The position numbers were made by a program, and so were the translations under genes. A stretch of 6,107 bases of DNA. Origin: Flavobacteriaceae bacterium (GTDB lineage Bacteria > Bacteroidota > Bacteroidia > Flavobacteriales > Flavobacteriaceae). The stretch covers positions 1-6,107 of the forward strand of contig VMCO01000163.1 of assembly GCA_008081325.1 (NCBI GenBank), written 5' to 3'. This document shows positions 1 through 6,107 of this stretch, in pieces; the stretch's first letter is position 1, and each line of letters begins with the position of its first letter. The notes under the pieces were generated by a model that was given only the letters and a program-made list of their open reading frames with translations, ran no database searches and had not been told where the DNA came from.

Positions 1-1
1 A

Positions 2-286
2 TTAGGTATTCAACAACCAATAATGCTAGTGAATATTTCAGACGTAGGAAAAAAACTTGATAATGATGAATTAATTAAAAAATTAGAAGAAAAATTAGCA
101 TTAGTTAATTCAAAAGCTTTTAACTATTTAAGAGTTTCTACAATAGTGATTTGTAAAGACGAATGGACCCCTCAAAATGAAATTTTGACACCTACTATGA
201 AAATAAAAAGAGGAAATGTTGATAAAAAGTATATGGATAAATACGATGGATGGCATCACTCAGATAAAAAGATAATTTGGGAATAA
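2..286 (+). CDS. Long-chain acyl-CoA ligase (AMP-forming), C-terminal fragment, 5' end outside the window
   Basis: This is the last 94 residues of an AMP-dependent acyl-CoA synthetase, which activates free fatty acids to acyl-CoA with ATP in the cytoplasm. The frame is open to the left edge and reads LGIQQPI just before the first ATG at 23, so that ATG is internal. The diagnostic element is the A10 motif LTPTMKIKRG (about 185-214), preceded by KDEW, the usual ending of the long-chain (COG1022-type) ligases. The lysine at 200-202 aligns with the invariant A10 lysine needed for adenylate formation. Upstream there is the expected lysine- and glutamate-rich helix followed by a short beta-strand (VSTIVIC). 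The ATP-binding P-loop and substrate tunnel lie outside the window, so chain-length preference cannot be judged. The stop is 7 nt from the next gene, and the dehydrogenase two genes on fits the same pathway. The family call is fairly secure; the exact subfamily is not. Confidence 0.85.
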   Translation, partial: LGIQQPIMLVNISDVGKKLDNDELIKKLEEKLALVNSKAFNYLRVSTIVICKDEWTPQNEILTPTMKIKRGNVDKKYMDKYDGWHHSDKKIIWE

Positions 287-293
287 ATAAATT

Positions 294-611
294 ATGGCCA
301 GTAATTTAAAAATTTCCTTTTTTATCTTTTTATTTTCTGTAGGACTATTGCAAAATAAATTAGTAAATGGTACCGTTATAGATTGTAAAACAAATTTACC
401 TATTCCAGGTGCCGAAATAATTATTAATAAAAAGGAATTAAATCAAGAATCTAAGTTTACAAATTTTGATGGATACTTTGAAATAGAAGTTCCTACAGAT
501 TCAGATCAGATTCTTATTAAATACCCAAAATATAAAGAGATTAAAATTAGTATTAGTAACAAAAAAGATTTGGGTGAAATCACACTATATAAAAGAGGGT
601 GTAAAAAATAA
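294..611 (+). CDS. Small exported CarboxypepD_reg-like (beta-sandwich) protein
   Basis: This is a 105-residue protein of unknown function. Residues 7-19 form a hydrophobic segment after a single lysine (K6), consistent with a signal peptide or N-terminal anchor, although no clean cleavage site follows. Residues 24 to about 98 match the carboxypeptidase regulatory-like domain: VNGTVID, then PIPGAEIIIN, then TNFDGYFEIEVP, then a strand-rich stretch ending in LGEITL. In Bacteroidota this fold usually sits at the N terminus of TonB-dependent receptors or on surface proteins; here it stands alone, with no plug, barrel or sorting domain. Two cysteines (C31 and C103) could form a disulfide after export, which is inference. 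The start is the first ATG after an in-frame stop (288-290). It lies 7 nt after the ligase stop and 5 nt before the dehydrogenase start, so it is almost certainly co-transcribed with both. The domain call is good; the function is unknown. Confidence 0.8.
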   Translation: MASNLKISFFIFLFSVGLLQNKLVNGTVIDCKTNLPIPGAEIIINKKELNQESKFTNFDGYFEIEVPTDSDQILIKYPKYKEIKISISNKKDLGEITLYKRGCKK

Positions 612-616
612 AGTAT

Positions 617-1780
617 ATGAACTATTTTACAAAAGAACATGAAATGTTTAGAGAAAGTCTAAGGGATTTTCTAAACAAAGAGGTTAAAGGAAATATTGAT
701 AAATGGGAATCTGACCATAAAATACCAAGAGATATTTGGAAAAAAATGGGCGATCAAGGTTTTTTAGGACTAACCTACCCTGAAAAATATGGTGGCTTTG
801 ATCTTGATTTCTTTTTTGAAGTAATCCTATTTGAAGAAATGTCAAAAATGAATTCTGGAGGATTTGTTATTACTCAACAAGTAGTTCAATGCATGTCATC
901 ACCCTATATTTTAAAATACGGTAATGAGGAATTAAAAGAAAGATATTTACCTGGAATAATTTCAGGGGATTTAATTGGATGCATTGGTATTACTGAACCT
1001 GATACTGGATCAGATGTAAAAAATATAAAAACCAGAGCTGAAGATAAAGGAGATCATTACTTAATAAACGGTTCAAAAACATTTATCACCAACGGGGTTT
1101 ACGGAGACTTTGTAATAACTGTCGTTAAAACAGATCAAAACGCAGGCACAAAAGGAATTAGTCTTATTGTGGTTGATCTTAATTCTGAAGGTATTAACAG
1201 AACAAAAATTGATAAACTTGGCTGGCATGCATCGGATACTGCTGAAATTAGTTTTGACAATGTAAAAGTTCCAAAAGGAAATTTGATCGGAGAAGAAGGT
1301 AAAGGCTTTTATTATTTAATGAATGGTTTACAATTAGAGAGATTAATATTTGTGCCGAGTTGTGTGGGAGCAATGGAATTTGCAATTTCTGAATCGATTA
1401 ATTATATGAAACAAAGAAAGTCTTTTGGACAAACTATTGATAAATTTCAAGCTTTAAGACATAAAATTGCAAGTCTTACATCACAAATTGAATCTGTAAA
1501 AGTTTTTGGATATTATTGCTGTGAATTATACAATAAGAAAGTTTATGATGTAAAACTTTGTTCAATGGCTAAACTTTTAGTCACGGAACTTCACGAAAAA
1601 GTATCAACTGAATGTCTTCAGTTTTTTGGAGGAAACGGATTTAGTGAGGAATACCCTCTTGCAAGGATGTATCGTGATTGTAGAGTTGGAACTATTGGTG
1701 CTGGTACCTCAGAAATTATGAAAGAAATTATCGCAAAATCGGTAATTGATGATACAGAATTTAAAGAAGTAAAGTCCTAA
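617..1780 (+). CDS. Acyl-CoA dehydrogenase, LCAD/isovaleryl-CoA-dehydrogenase type
   Basis: This is a full-length 387-residue FAD-dependent flavoprotein that makes the trans-2-enoyl-CoA in the first step of beta-oxidation, passing electrons to ETF. It shows the N-terminal helical domain (1 to about 120), the FAD/substrate signature ITEPDTGSD (125-133), the middle beta domain ending near 220, and the C-terminal helical domain with QRKSFGQ (266-271), QFFGGNGF (335-342) and GTSEIMKEIIA (363-373). The catalytic base is not at the position usual in medium- and short-chain enzymes: that residue is Ala362, where they have Glu in YEGT. Instead Glu241, in LQLERLIF, matches the helix-G glutamate of LCAD and isovaleryl-CoA dehydrogenase, and the ending EIMKEIIA also resembles LCAD. 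Long or branched acyl-CoA is therefore a plausible substrate (inference). It is the last gene of the run beginning with the acyl-CoA ligase. Its stop overlaps the stop of the opposing metG by 4 nt. Confidence 0.95.
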   Translation: MNYFTKEHEMFRESLRDFLNKEVKGNIDKWESDHKIPRDIWKKMGDQGFLGLTYPEKYGGFDLDFFFEVILFEEMSKMNSGGFVITQQVVQCMSSPYILKYGNEELKERYLPGIISGDLIGCIGITEPDTGSDVKNIKTRAEDKGDHYLINGSKTFITNGVYGDFVITVVKTDQNAGTKGISLIVVDLNSEGINRTKIDKLGWHASDTAEISFDNVKVPKGNLIGEEGKGFYYLMNGLQLERLIFVPSCVGAMEFAISESINYMKQRKSFGQTIDKFQALRHKIASLTSQIESVKVFGYYCCELYNKKVYDVKLCSMAKLLVTELHEKVSTECLQFFGGNGFSEEYPLARMYRDCRVGTIGAGTSEIMKEIIAKSVIDDTEFKEVKS

Positions 1781-3465
1781 TTATTTTTTTTTAATTTATC
1801 AATTTGTAATTGTATTTCTGAATCCTCAATTCTATTAAATAACAATTCTGGCTCATTAATTTGATGATTTTCAGTTATTAGAAAATCATTTTCTTTTAAA
1901 CCTATCCAGTTCCAATTAGAATCATTAATAAAGTTTAGAATATTTTTAATTTTCTTTGACGTAAAAGGAATAAAGGGTTCCGAAACTATAGCTAAAACTG
2001 ATGCAATGTGTAGTGAGATAAATATTACAGTTTTAACTCTCTCAGGGTCTTCTTTTATTATCTTCCAGGGCTCTTCATCGGCGAGATATTTATTTCCGAT
2101 TCTGGCTATATTCATAAATTCAGAACACCCATCTCTAAATTTAAAATTACCCAGTAAATTTTCTATTTTATCGATTGACTGATTGACTCGCGTTAAAACT
2201 ACTTTATCTGCATCATTCAATTCATTTTTAGACGGTACTAAAGACTCATAATATTTTTTTGTTAATACCACTACTCGGTTAATAAAGTTCCCTAATATTG
2301 CAACTAACTCACCGTTATTTCTATTTTGAAAATCTTTCCAGGTAAAATCATTGTCTTTATTTTCTGGAGCATTTATCGTAAGAACATATCTTAAAACATC
2401 CTGTTTTCCGGGAAAATCTTTTAAAAATTCTGGCAACCAAACAGCCCAATTTTTTGAGGTTGAAATTTTTGAACCTTCTAAATTTAAAAATTCATTTGCT
2501 GGAACATTTTTTGGAATAATAAAATCTCCATGAGCTTTTAACATAGAAGGAAAAATAATACAATGAAAAACTATATTATCTTTTCCAATAAAATGAATTA
2601 ACTCAGTTTTGTCGTCTTTCCAATATTTTTCCCAATTCTGGTTGTTATTGTTAGCCCATTCTTTTGTTGAGGAAATATAACCAATTGGGGCGTCAAACCA
2701 AACATATAAAACCTTTCCATCTGAATCTTTAACAGGAACGGGAACTCCCCAATTCAAATCTCTTGTAACTGCTCTTGGTTTTAACCCATCTTCTAACCAA
2801 GATTTACATTGTCCATACACATTTGATTTCCATAATCCTTTATTATCTTCTAAAATCCATTTTTCTAGGAATGCCTGAAATTCATCAAGTTTCAAATACC
2901 AATGTTTGGTAGATTTTAAAGATGGCTTATTTCCTGTAATTGATGATTTAGGATTAATCAAATCACTGGAATTATGGCTAGTACCACATTTCTCACACTG
3001 ATCTCCGTAAGACTCTTCAAAACCACACTTTGGACACGTGCCAATTAAAAATCTGTCAGGTAAAAATTGTTCTTCTATTTCATCATAGAATTGTTCAGAT
3101 GTTAATTCTTTAAAAGAATTATTTTGTAATAATTTTAAAAAGAATGTAGACGCAGTTTCATGATGGATCTTTGAAGATGTTCTTGAGTAGTTGTCAAAAG
3201 AAATTCCAAAATCAGAAAAGGATTTTTTAATATTCATGTGATATCTATCAACAATCTCTTGAGGGGTTTTCTTTTCTTTTTTTGCTTTTATAGTTATCGG
3301 CACTCCATGTTCATCACTACCACAAATATAGATTACATCATTTCCCATAATTCTCAAGTACCTAGCATAAATATCAGCCGGAACATAAACTCCTGATAAA
3401 TGACCAATATGAATCGGGCCATTTGTGTAAGGTAAAGCTGCAGTAATAGTATAAGTTTTACTCAA
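1777..3465 (-). CDS. metG: Methionyl-tRNA synthetase, short form with TTG start
   Basis: This class I aminoacyl-tRNA synthetase charges tRNA-Met in the cytoplasm. Visible features are ALPYTNGPIHIGH with HIGH at 19-22; a zinc knuckle with C144, C147, C157 and C160, the same 3-10-3 spacing as in the E. coli enzyme; GSDEHG (49-54); VWFDAPIGY (255-263); the KMSKS-equivalent KISTS (333-337); and the helical anticodon-binding domain from about 390 to 500. Trp467 in DEEPW matches the tryptophan used in anticodon recognition. The start must be TTG: an in-frame stop lies only three codons upstream, the conserved SKTYTITAALPYTNGP follows directly, and the next methionine (M40) is past HIGH. No Shine-Dalgarno sequence is visible. 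At 562 residues it ends just after PELLFNRIEDSEIQ, the linker that in longer bacterial MetRS leads into the C-terminal tRNA-binding (Trbp111-like) dimerisation domain, which is absent. An A9 run on the coding strand (1784-1792) sits just before the stop. Confidence 0.97.
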   Translation of the reverse strand: MSKTYTITAALPYTNGPIHIGHLSGVYVPADIYARYLRIMGNDVIYICGSDEHGVPITIKAKKEKKTPQEIVDRYHMNIKKSFSDFGISFDNYSRTSSKIHHETASTFFLKLLQNNSFKELTSEQFYDEIEEQFLPDRFLIGTCPKCGFEESYGDQCEKCGTSHNSSDLINPKSSITGNKPSLKSTKHWYLKLDEFQAFLEKWILEDNKGLWKSNVYGQCKSWLEDGLKPRAVTRDLNWGVPVPVKDSDGKVLYVWFDAPIGYISSTKEWANNNNQNWEKYWKDDKTELIHFIGKDNIVFHCIIFPSMLKAHGDFIIPKNVPANEFLNLEGSKISTSKNWAVWLPEFLKDFPGKQDVLRYVLTINAPENKDNDFTWKDFQNRNNGELVAILGNFINRVVVLTKKYYESLVPSKNELNDADKVVLTRVNQSIDKIENLLGNFKFRDGCSEFMNIARIGNKYLADEEPWKIIKEDPERVKTVIFISLHIASVLAIVSEPFIPFTSKKIKNILNFINDSNWNWIGLKENDFLITENHQINEPELLFNRIEDSEIQLQIDKLKKNN

Positions 3466-3483
3466 GAATATTTTTTATATTAG

Positions 3484-3491
3484 TAAAAGTA
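3484..3491 (-). promoter_or_regulatory. Candidate -7 element for metG
   Basis: On the minus strand this reads TACTTTTA, matching the Bacteroidota -7 consensus TAnnTTTG at all but the last position. It lies about 18 nt upstream of the TTG start of metG, which would give a very short 5' leader. No clear -33 TTTG is found at the proper distance, and partial matches are expected by chance in such A/T-rich DNA, so this is a weak call. Confidence 0.25.
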
Positions 3492-3505
3492 ATCATTTAT
3501 GATTA
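3490..3505. repeat. Perfect inverted repeat, possible operator
   Basis: The arms TAATCAT and ATGATTA (7 bp each) flank a 2-nt TT centre. It abuts and slightly overlaps the candidate -7 element of metG, so a dimeric regulator bound here could affect metG transcription. No known regulator motif was recognised. The structure is seen directly; the function is inference. Confidence 0.4.
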
Positions 3506-3512
3506 TAAATAT

Positions 3513-3530
3513 GAAGTAAAATATGACTTC
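3513..3530. repeat. Short inverted repeat GAAGT-N8-ACTTC
   Basis: Five-bp arms, GAAGT (3513-3517) and ACTTC (3526-3530), are separated by 8 nt of A/T-rich sequence. These arms include the few G/C bases of the spacer, but at this length a chance match is possible. No function is assigned. Confidence 0.3.
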
Positions 3531-3545
3531 TTATTAATTTAATAA
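3531..3545. repeat. A/T-only inverted repeat upstream of the carboxypeptidase gene
   Basis: The arms TTATTAA and TTAATAA (7 bp each) flank a single T. It starts directly after the GAAGT/ACTTC repeat and ends 9 nt before the ATG at 3555, where it could overlap the promoter or the translation start region. Pure A/T palindromes arise easily in such DNA, so significance is uncertain. Confidence 0.25.
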
Positions 3546-3554
3546 TTAGTATTT

Positions 3555-4556
3555 ATGAAGTTAAAATTTGGTATAATTTTTTTAATACTACTAACAACTT
3601 TTTCTTTTAAATTATCATCGCAAACAACCTCAAATAGCAAATTGATAAAACCTGAATATTTAACCATTGGAGATACTGTGGCTATTGTAGCACCGTCAGG
3701 AGTTTTAAAGAACTATGACAACTACATTAATAAAGCTAAAGAATTATTGAATTATTGGGGTCTAAATGTAGTACTTGGACAAAACACTTTTAAAGATAAT
3801 GGACATTTTGCAGGGAATGATCAAGAAAGATCATATGATTTTCAGACTGCATTAGATGATAAGTCTATAAAAGCTATATGGTGTGCAAGAGGAGGTTATG
3901 GAGCCATGAGGGTTATCGATAATTTAAACTTTGAAAAATATAAAATTAATCCAAAATGGATTATAGGTTATTCTGATATAACCGCAATTCATAACGATAT
4001 ACATATTCAAAAAAGTGAATCTATACATGGCTTAATGTGCAAGAGTTTAGATGAATTAGACATTTATAAAGACGAGTCGGTAAAATTACTTAAAGAGACT
4101 TTATTTGGTAAGAGTCTTTCATACCAAATTAAGGGAAATAATTATAATATTGAAGGAGTAGCTAGCGGTCAATTGGTAGGCGGAAATCTTACGCTTTTGC
4201 ATTGTTTATTAGGCTCAAAATCGTCAATAAATACCGAAGGAAAAATTTTATTCATAGAAGATTTGGGAGAATACCTTTATCACATTGATAGAATGCTATA
4301 CTCTCTTAAAAGAGCCGGATATTTTGACAATTTAAATGGGTTAATTGTTGGTGACTTTACAGACTTAAGAAAAAATACCACACCTTTTGGTAGGAACTTA
4401 AAGGAATTAATAATTGATATTGTAGAAGAATATCAAATACCTGTCGTTTTTAATTTTCCAGCTGGACATGGACAAAAAAACCACCCTATGATTCTTGGTC
4501 GAGAAATAGAGCTAAATGTTACAAAAGAAAAAGCCTCTATCGTATTTTCTGATTAA
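3555..4556 (+). CDS. Exported LD-carboxypeptidase (peptidase family S66, LdcA-like)
   Basis: This is a serine peptidase of family S66, whose characterised members remove the terminal D-alanine from murein tetrapeptides (an L,D bond) during peptidoglycan recycling. The family signatures are present in order: VAIVAPSG (42-49), ARGGYGAMR (111-119), GYSDIT (138-143) with the nucleophile Ser140, LFIEDLGEYLYHIDRML (232-248) with Glu235, and FPAGHG (301-306) with His305. These match the Ser-Glu-His triad known from P. aeruginosa LdcA. Residues 1 to about 23 form a signal peptide (MKLK, a long hydrophobic run, then SSQ) with no lipobox cysteine, so a periplasmic location is predicted, unlike the cytoplasmic E. 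coli enzyme. The 333-residue length equals the usual roughly 300 plus the leader. The ATG follows an in-frame stop 9 nt upstream and lacks a Shine-Dalgarno sequence. The gene diverges from metG and its stop overlaps that of mfd by 4 nt. Family is secure; the exact substrate is not proven. Confidence 0.93.
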   Translation: MKLKFGIIFLILLTTFSFKLSSQTTSNSKLIKPEYLTIGDTVAIVAPSGVLKNYDNYINKAKELLNYWGLNVVLGQNTFKDNGHFAGNDQERSYDFQTALDDKSIKAIWCARGGYGAMRVIDNLNFEKYKINPKWIIGYSDITAIHNDIHIQKSESIHGLMCKSLDELDIYKDESVKLLKETLFGKSLSYQIKGNNYNIEGVASGQLVGGNLTLLHCLLGSKSSINTEGKILFIEDLGEYLYHIDRMLYSLKRAGYFDNLNGLIVGDFTDLRKNTTPFGRNLKELIIDIVEEYQIPVVFNFPAGHGQKNHPMILGREIELNVTKEKASIVFSD

Positions 4557-6107
4557 TTTGAAATTTCACTTATTACTTCAATTGCTTTAGAAATTGAATC
4601 TACATTTTTAATTTTTACTATGAATTTTTCACCATCAGTTAATTTTTTTTGCGAAAAAGAAATCGAGTTTTGATTAATAGTAGAATATCGAAATATCTTA
4701 TCAAGATTTTTCTTTTGTTTATCTGAGGCAAAATCCTTTATATAACCAATAAATATATTTTTTTTCAATATAATTTTGTCAAATCCTAATTCAGCAGAAA
4801 GCCACCTTAACTCTATACTTCTAAGTAATTCATCGACAATATTAGGAGGGGCGCCAAACCTATCGATTAGCTCAGATTTAAATAAATTTAATTCATCTAG
4901 TTGAGCTATCTTATTAAGTTTAGTGTAGAGGTTTAGTCTTTCACTACTAGAATTGATAAAATCATTTGGGAACATAAGTTCAAGATCCGTTTCAAAAATC
5001 AAATTCACTTTTTTAGAAAATTTGTTTTTTTCTAAATCAAGTTTTTTAAAATCATTTTCTTTTAATTCGTTTATTGCTTCGTCTAGGATTTTCTGATAAG
5101 TCTCAAAGCCCATCTCATTGATAAATCCACTTTGCTCACCACCTAATAAATCACCTGCGCCCCTGATTTCTAAATCTTTCATTGCAATGTTGAAACCACT
5201 GCCTAACTCCGAATAATAATCTAATGCAGTAATTCTCTTTTTTGCTTCATCGGTCATATTTGAGTACTCAGGGGTTATCAAATAGCAAAATGCTTTTTTA
5301 TTACTCCTTCCAACACGACCTCTCATTTGATGTAAATCACTTAGACCAAAGTGATTAGCATTATTTATAAAAATGGTATTTGCATTTGGAACATCCAGAC
5401 CACTTTCGATAATTGTTGTGCTAACAAGTACATCAAATTCTTTATTAATAAATTTTATCATCAATGATTCTAATGTTTTTCCATTTAACCTTCCGTGTGC
5501 AACAGCAATACGTGACTCTGGAACCAAGTTTTGAATTAAATTAGAAATTTCTTCAATATTTTGAATTTTGTTATTAACGAAAAAAACTTGCCCACCTCTT
5601 TCAATTTCATATCTAATCGATTGAGAAATTATATTTGTTTCAAATCTAATTACAGATGTTTCGATAGGATGTCTATTGGGAGGCGGTGTTGTAATTAAAG
5701 ACAAATCTCTAGCTGCCATTAAGCTAAATTGCAAAGTTCTAGGAATTGGAGTTGCAGATAAGGTTAGGACATCAACATTTTTTCTTATTGATTTTAATTT
5801 ATCCTTAACTGCTACACCAAATTTTTGCTCCTCATCTATTATTAACAATCCTAAATCTCTATAATTAATCTTATCATTAACAAGTTGATGAGTTCCGATA
5901 ATTATATCAATTTTTCCCTTTTTTAGCCTTTCAATTATTAATGATTTTTCTTTGTTAGTTTTAAATCTATTTAAATAATCAACACTAACTGGCAATTGAT
6001 TTAGTCTTGACGAAAATGTCTTAAAATGCTGAAATGCTAAAATGGTTGTTGGTACTAAAACGGCTACCTGCTTATTATTATCAACAGCTTTAAATGCAGC
6101 CCTAATA
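4553..6107 (-). CDS. mfd: Transcription-repair coupling factor Mfd, C-terminal part, 5' end outside the window
   Basis: Mfd is an ATP-driven DNA translocase that removes RNA polymerase stalled at lesions and recruits UvrA. The frame stays open to the right edge, giving 517 visible residues; the TTG at 5993-5995 is internal, since conserved motif Ia (PTTILA, followed by FQH) lies upstream of it. In order, the sequence shows helicase motif II DEEQ (5825-5836), motif III SATPIPRT, the PPPNRHPIET linker, then the second RecA lobe with VAHGRL, STTIIESGLDVP and motif VI QMRGRVGR. The translocation (TRG) motif follows around GAGDLLGGEQSG, then the C-terminal D7 regulatory domain including RFGAPP. 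The order and wording distinguish it from RecG, which lacks this C-terminal domain. Walker A, the RNA-polymerase-interacting domain and the UvrB-like N terminus are outside the window. Every motif in view is intact and no frameshift is seen. The stop interlocks with that of the carboxypeptidase gene. Confidence 0.97.
   Translation of the reverse strand, partial: IRAAFKAVDNNKQVAVLVPTTILAFQHFKTFSSRLNQLPVSVDYLNRFKTNKEKSLIIERLKKGKIDIIIGTHQLVNDKINYRDLGLLIIDEEQKFGVAVKDKLKSIRKNVDVLTLSATPIPRTLQFSLMAARDLSLITTPPPNRHPIETSVIRFETNIISQSIRYEIERGGQVFFVNNKIQNIEEISNLIQNLVPESRIAVAHGRLNGKTLESLMIKFINKEFDVLVSTTIIESGLDVPNANTIFINNANHFGLSDLHQMRGRVGRSNKKAFCYLITPEYSNMTDEAKKRITALDYYSELGSGFNIAMKDLEIRGAGDLLGGEQSGFINEMGFETYQKILDEAINELKENDFKKLDLEKNKFSKKVNLIFETDLELMFPNDFINSSSERLNLYTKLNKIAQLDELNLFKSELIDRFGAPPNIVDELLRSIELRWLSAELGFDKIILKKNIFIGYIKDFASDKQKKNLDKIFRYSTINQNSISFSQKKLTDGEKFIVKIKNVDSISKAIEVISEISN

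Larger units (their letters stand above)
2..1780 (+). other. Probable operon: acyl-CoA ligase, small exported protein, acyl-CoA dehydrogenase
   Basis: Three same-strand genes are separated by only 7 nt (287-293) and 5 nt (612-616), leaving no room for internal promoters or terminators outside coding sequence. The first and last genes encode successive steps of fatty-acid catabolism. The promoter lies left of the window. No intrinsic terminator is visible at the right end, where the dehydrogenase stop overlaps metG. Confidence 0.75.
3466..3554. promoter_or_regulatory. Divergent promoter region between metG and the LD-carboxypeptidase gene
   Basis: This 89-nt spacer is very A/T-rich and is the only sizeable non-coding stretch in the window. 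It must carry the promoters for both divergent genes, unless transcription enters from elsewhere. Neither start has a Shine-Dalgarno sequence, as is common in Bacteroidota. Three inverted repeats follow one another between 3490 and 3545. No match to the full Bacteroidota promoter (TTTG near -33 with TAnnTTTG near -7) was found on either strand; the best partial match is listed separately. That it drives both genes is inferred from gene layout. Confidence 0.6.

Noticed and set aside
23..25. ATG at 23 as the start of a small 87-residue gene
   Set aside because: The frame is open to the left edge and the product is clearly the C terminus of an acyl-CoA ligase, so this Met is internal.
1781..1795. 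T9 run after the dehydrogenase stop as an intrinsic terminator
   Set aside because: No G/C-rich stem precedes it, and it encodes the lysines at the C-terminal end of metG on the other strand.
2351..2533. 60-codon open frame on the + strand
   Set aside because: It lies antisense inside well-conserved metG and its translation resembles no family; it is a shadow frame.
4521..4545. T-rich stretch on the minus strand after the mfd stop as a terminator
   Set aside because: It has no stem-forming arms upstream and lies in carboxypeptidase coding sequence.
5676..5864. 62-codon open frame on the + strand
   Set aside because: It lies antisense inside the mfd helicase core and shows no domain; it is a shadow frame.
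5993..5995. TTG at 5993-5995 as the start of the mfd gene
   Set aside because: The frame continues to the right edge with recognisable Mfd sequence, including motif Ia, so this is an internal leucine.
1..6107. Mobile element, CRISPR array, toxin-antitoxin, defence or other novel multi-gene system
   Set aside because: No transposase, integrase, regular repeats, tRNA or defence-type domain is seen; five of the six genes belong to well-known families and the sixth has a recognisable domain.

Overview
The window looks like an ordinary stretch of chromosome from a low-GC, gene-dense member of the Bacteroidota, most likely a marine Flavobacteriia-type bacterium. The reasons are the strong A/T bias, the absence of recognisable Shine-Dalgarno sequences before the four visible start codons, a small exported carboxypeptidase-regulatory-like beta-sandwich protein typical of this phylum, and Bacteroidota-like wording in MetRS (KISTS followed by KNWAVW) and Mfd. 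The assignment rests on protein style alone; no rRNA or other phylogenetic marker was compared.

Left block (1-1780, + strand): a tight run of three genes with gaps of 7 and 5 nt. It starts with the 3' end of an AMP-forming long-chain acyl-CoA ligase whose start lies outside the window. Next comes a small exported CarboxypepD_reg-like protein, then a full-length acyl-CoA dehydrogenase of the LCAD/isovaleryl type. Ligase plus dehydrogenase gives fatty-acid activation followed by the first oxidation step of beta-oxidation; the role of the small protein between them is unknown.

Middle block (1777-4556): metG (methionyl-tRNA synthetase, - strand) and an exported S66 LD-carboxypeptidase (+ strand) diverge from an 89-nt A/T-rich spacer. 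The spacer holds three consecutive inverted repeats and a weak promoter candidate. MetG starts with TTG and lacks the C-terminal tRNA-binding domain found in many bacterial MetRS.

Right block (4553-6107, - strand): the C-terminal half of Mfd, the transcription-repair coupling translocase, whose start lies beyond the right edge.

Both convergent junctions (dehydrogenase/metG and carboxypeptidase/mfd) overlap by exactly 4 nt with interlocked stop codons. This leaves no intergenic room for terminators and is the most striking structural feature here. I see no mobile element, CRISPR array, RNA gene, defence system or obviously new multi-gene system. Apart from the 89-nt spacer the window is essentially all coding.
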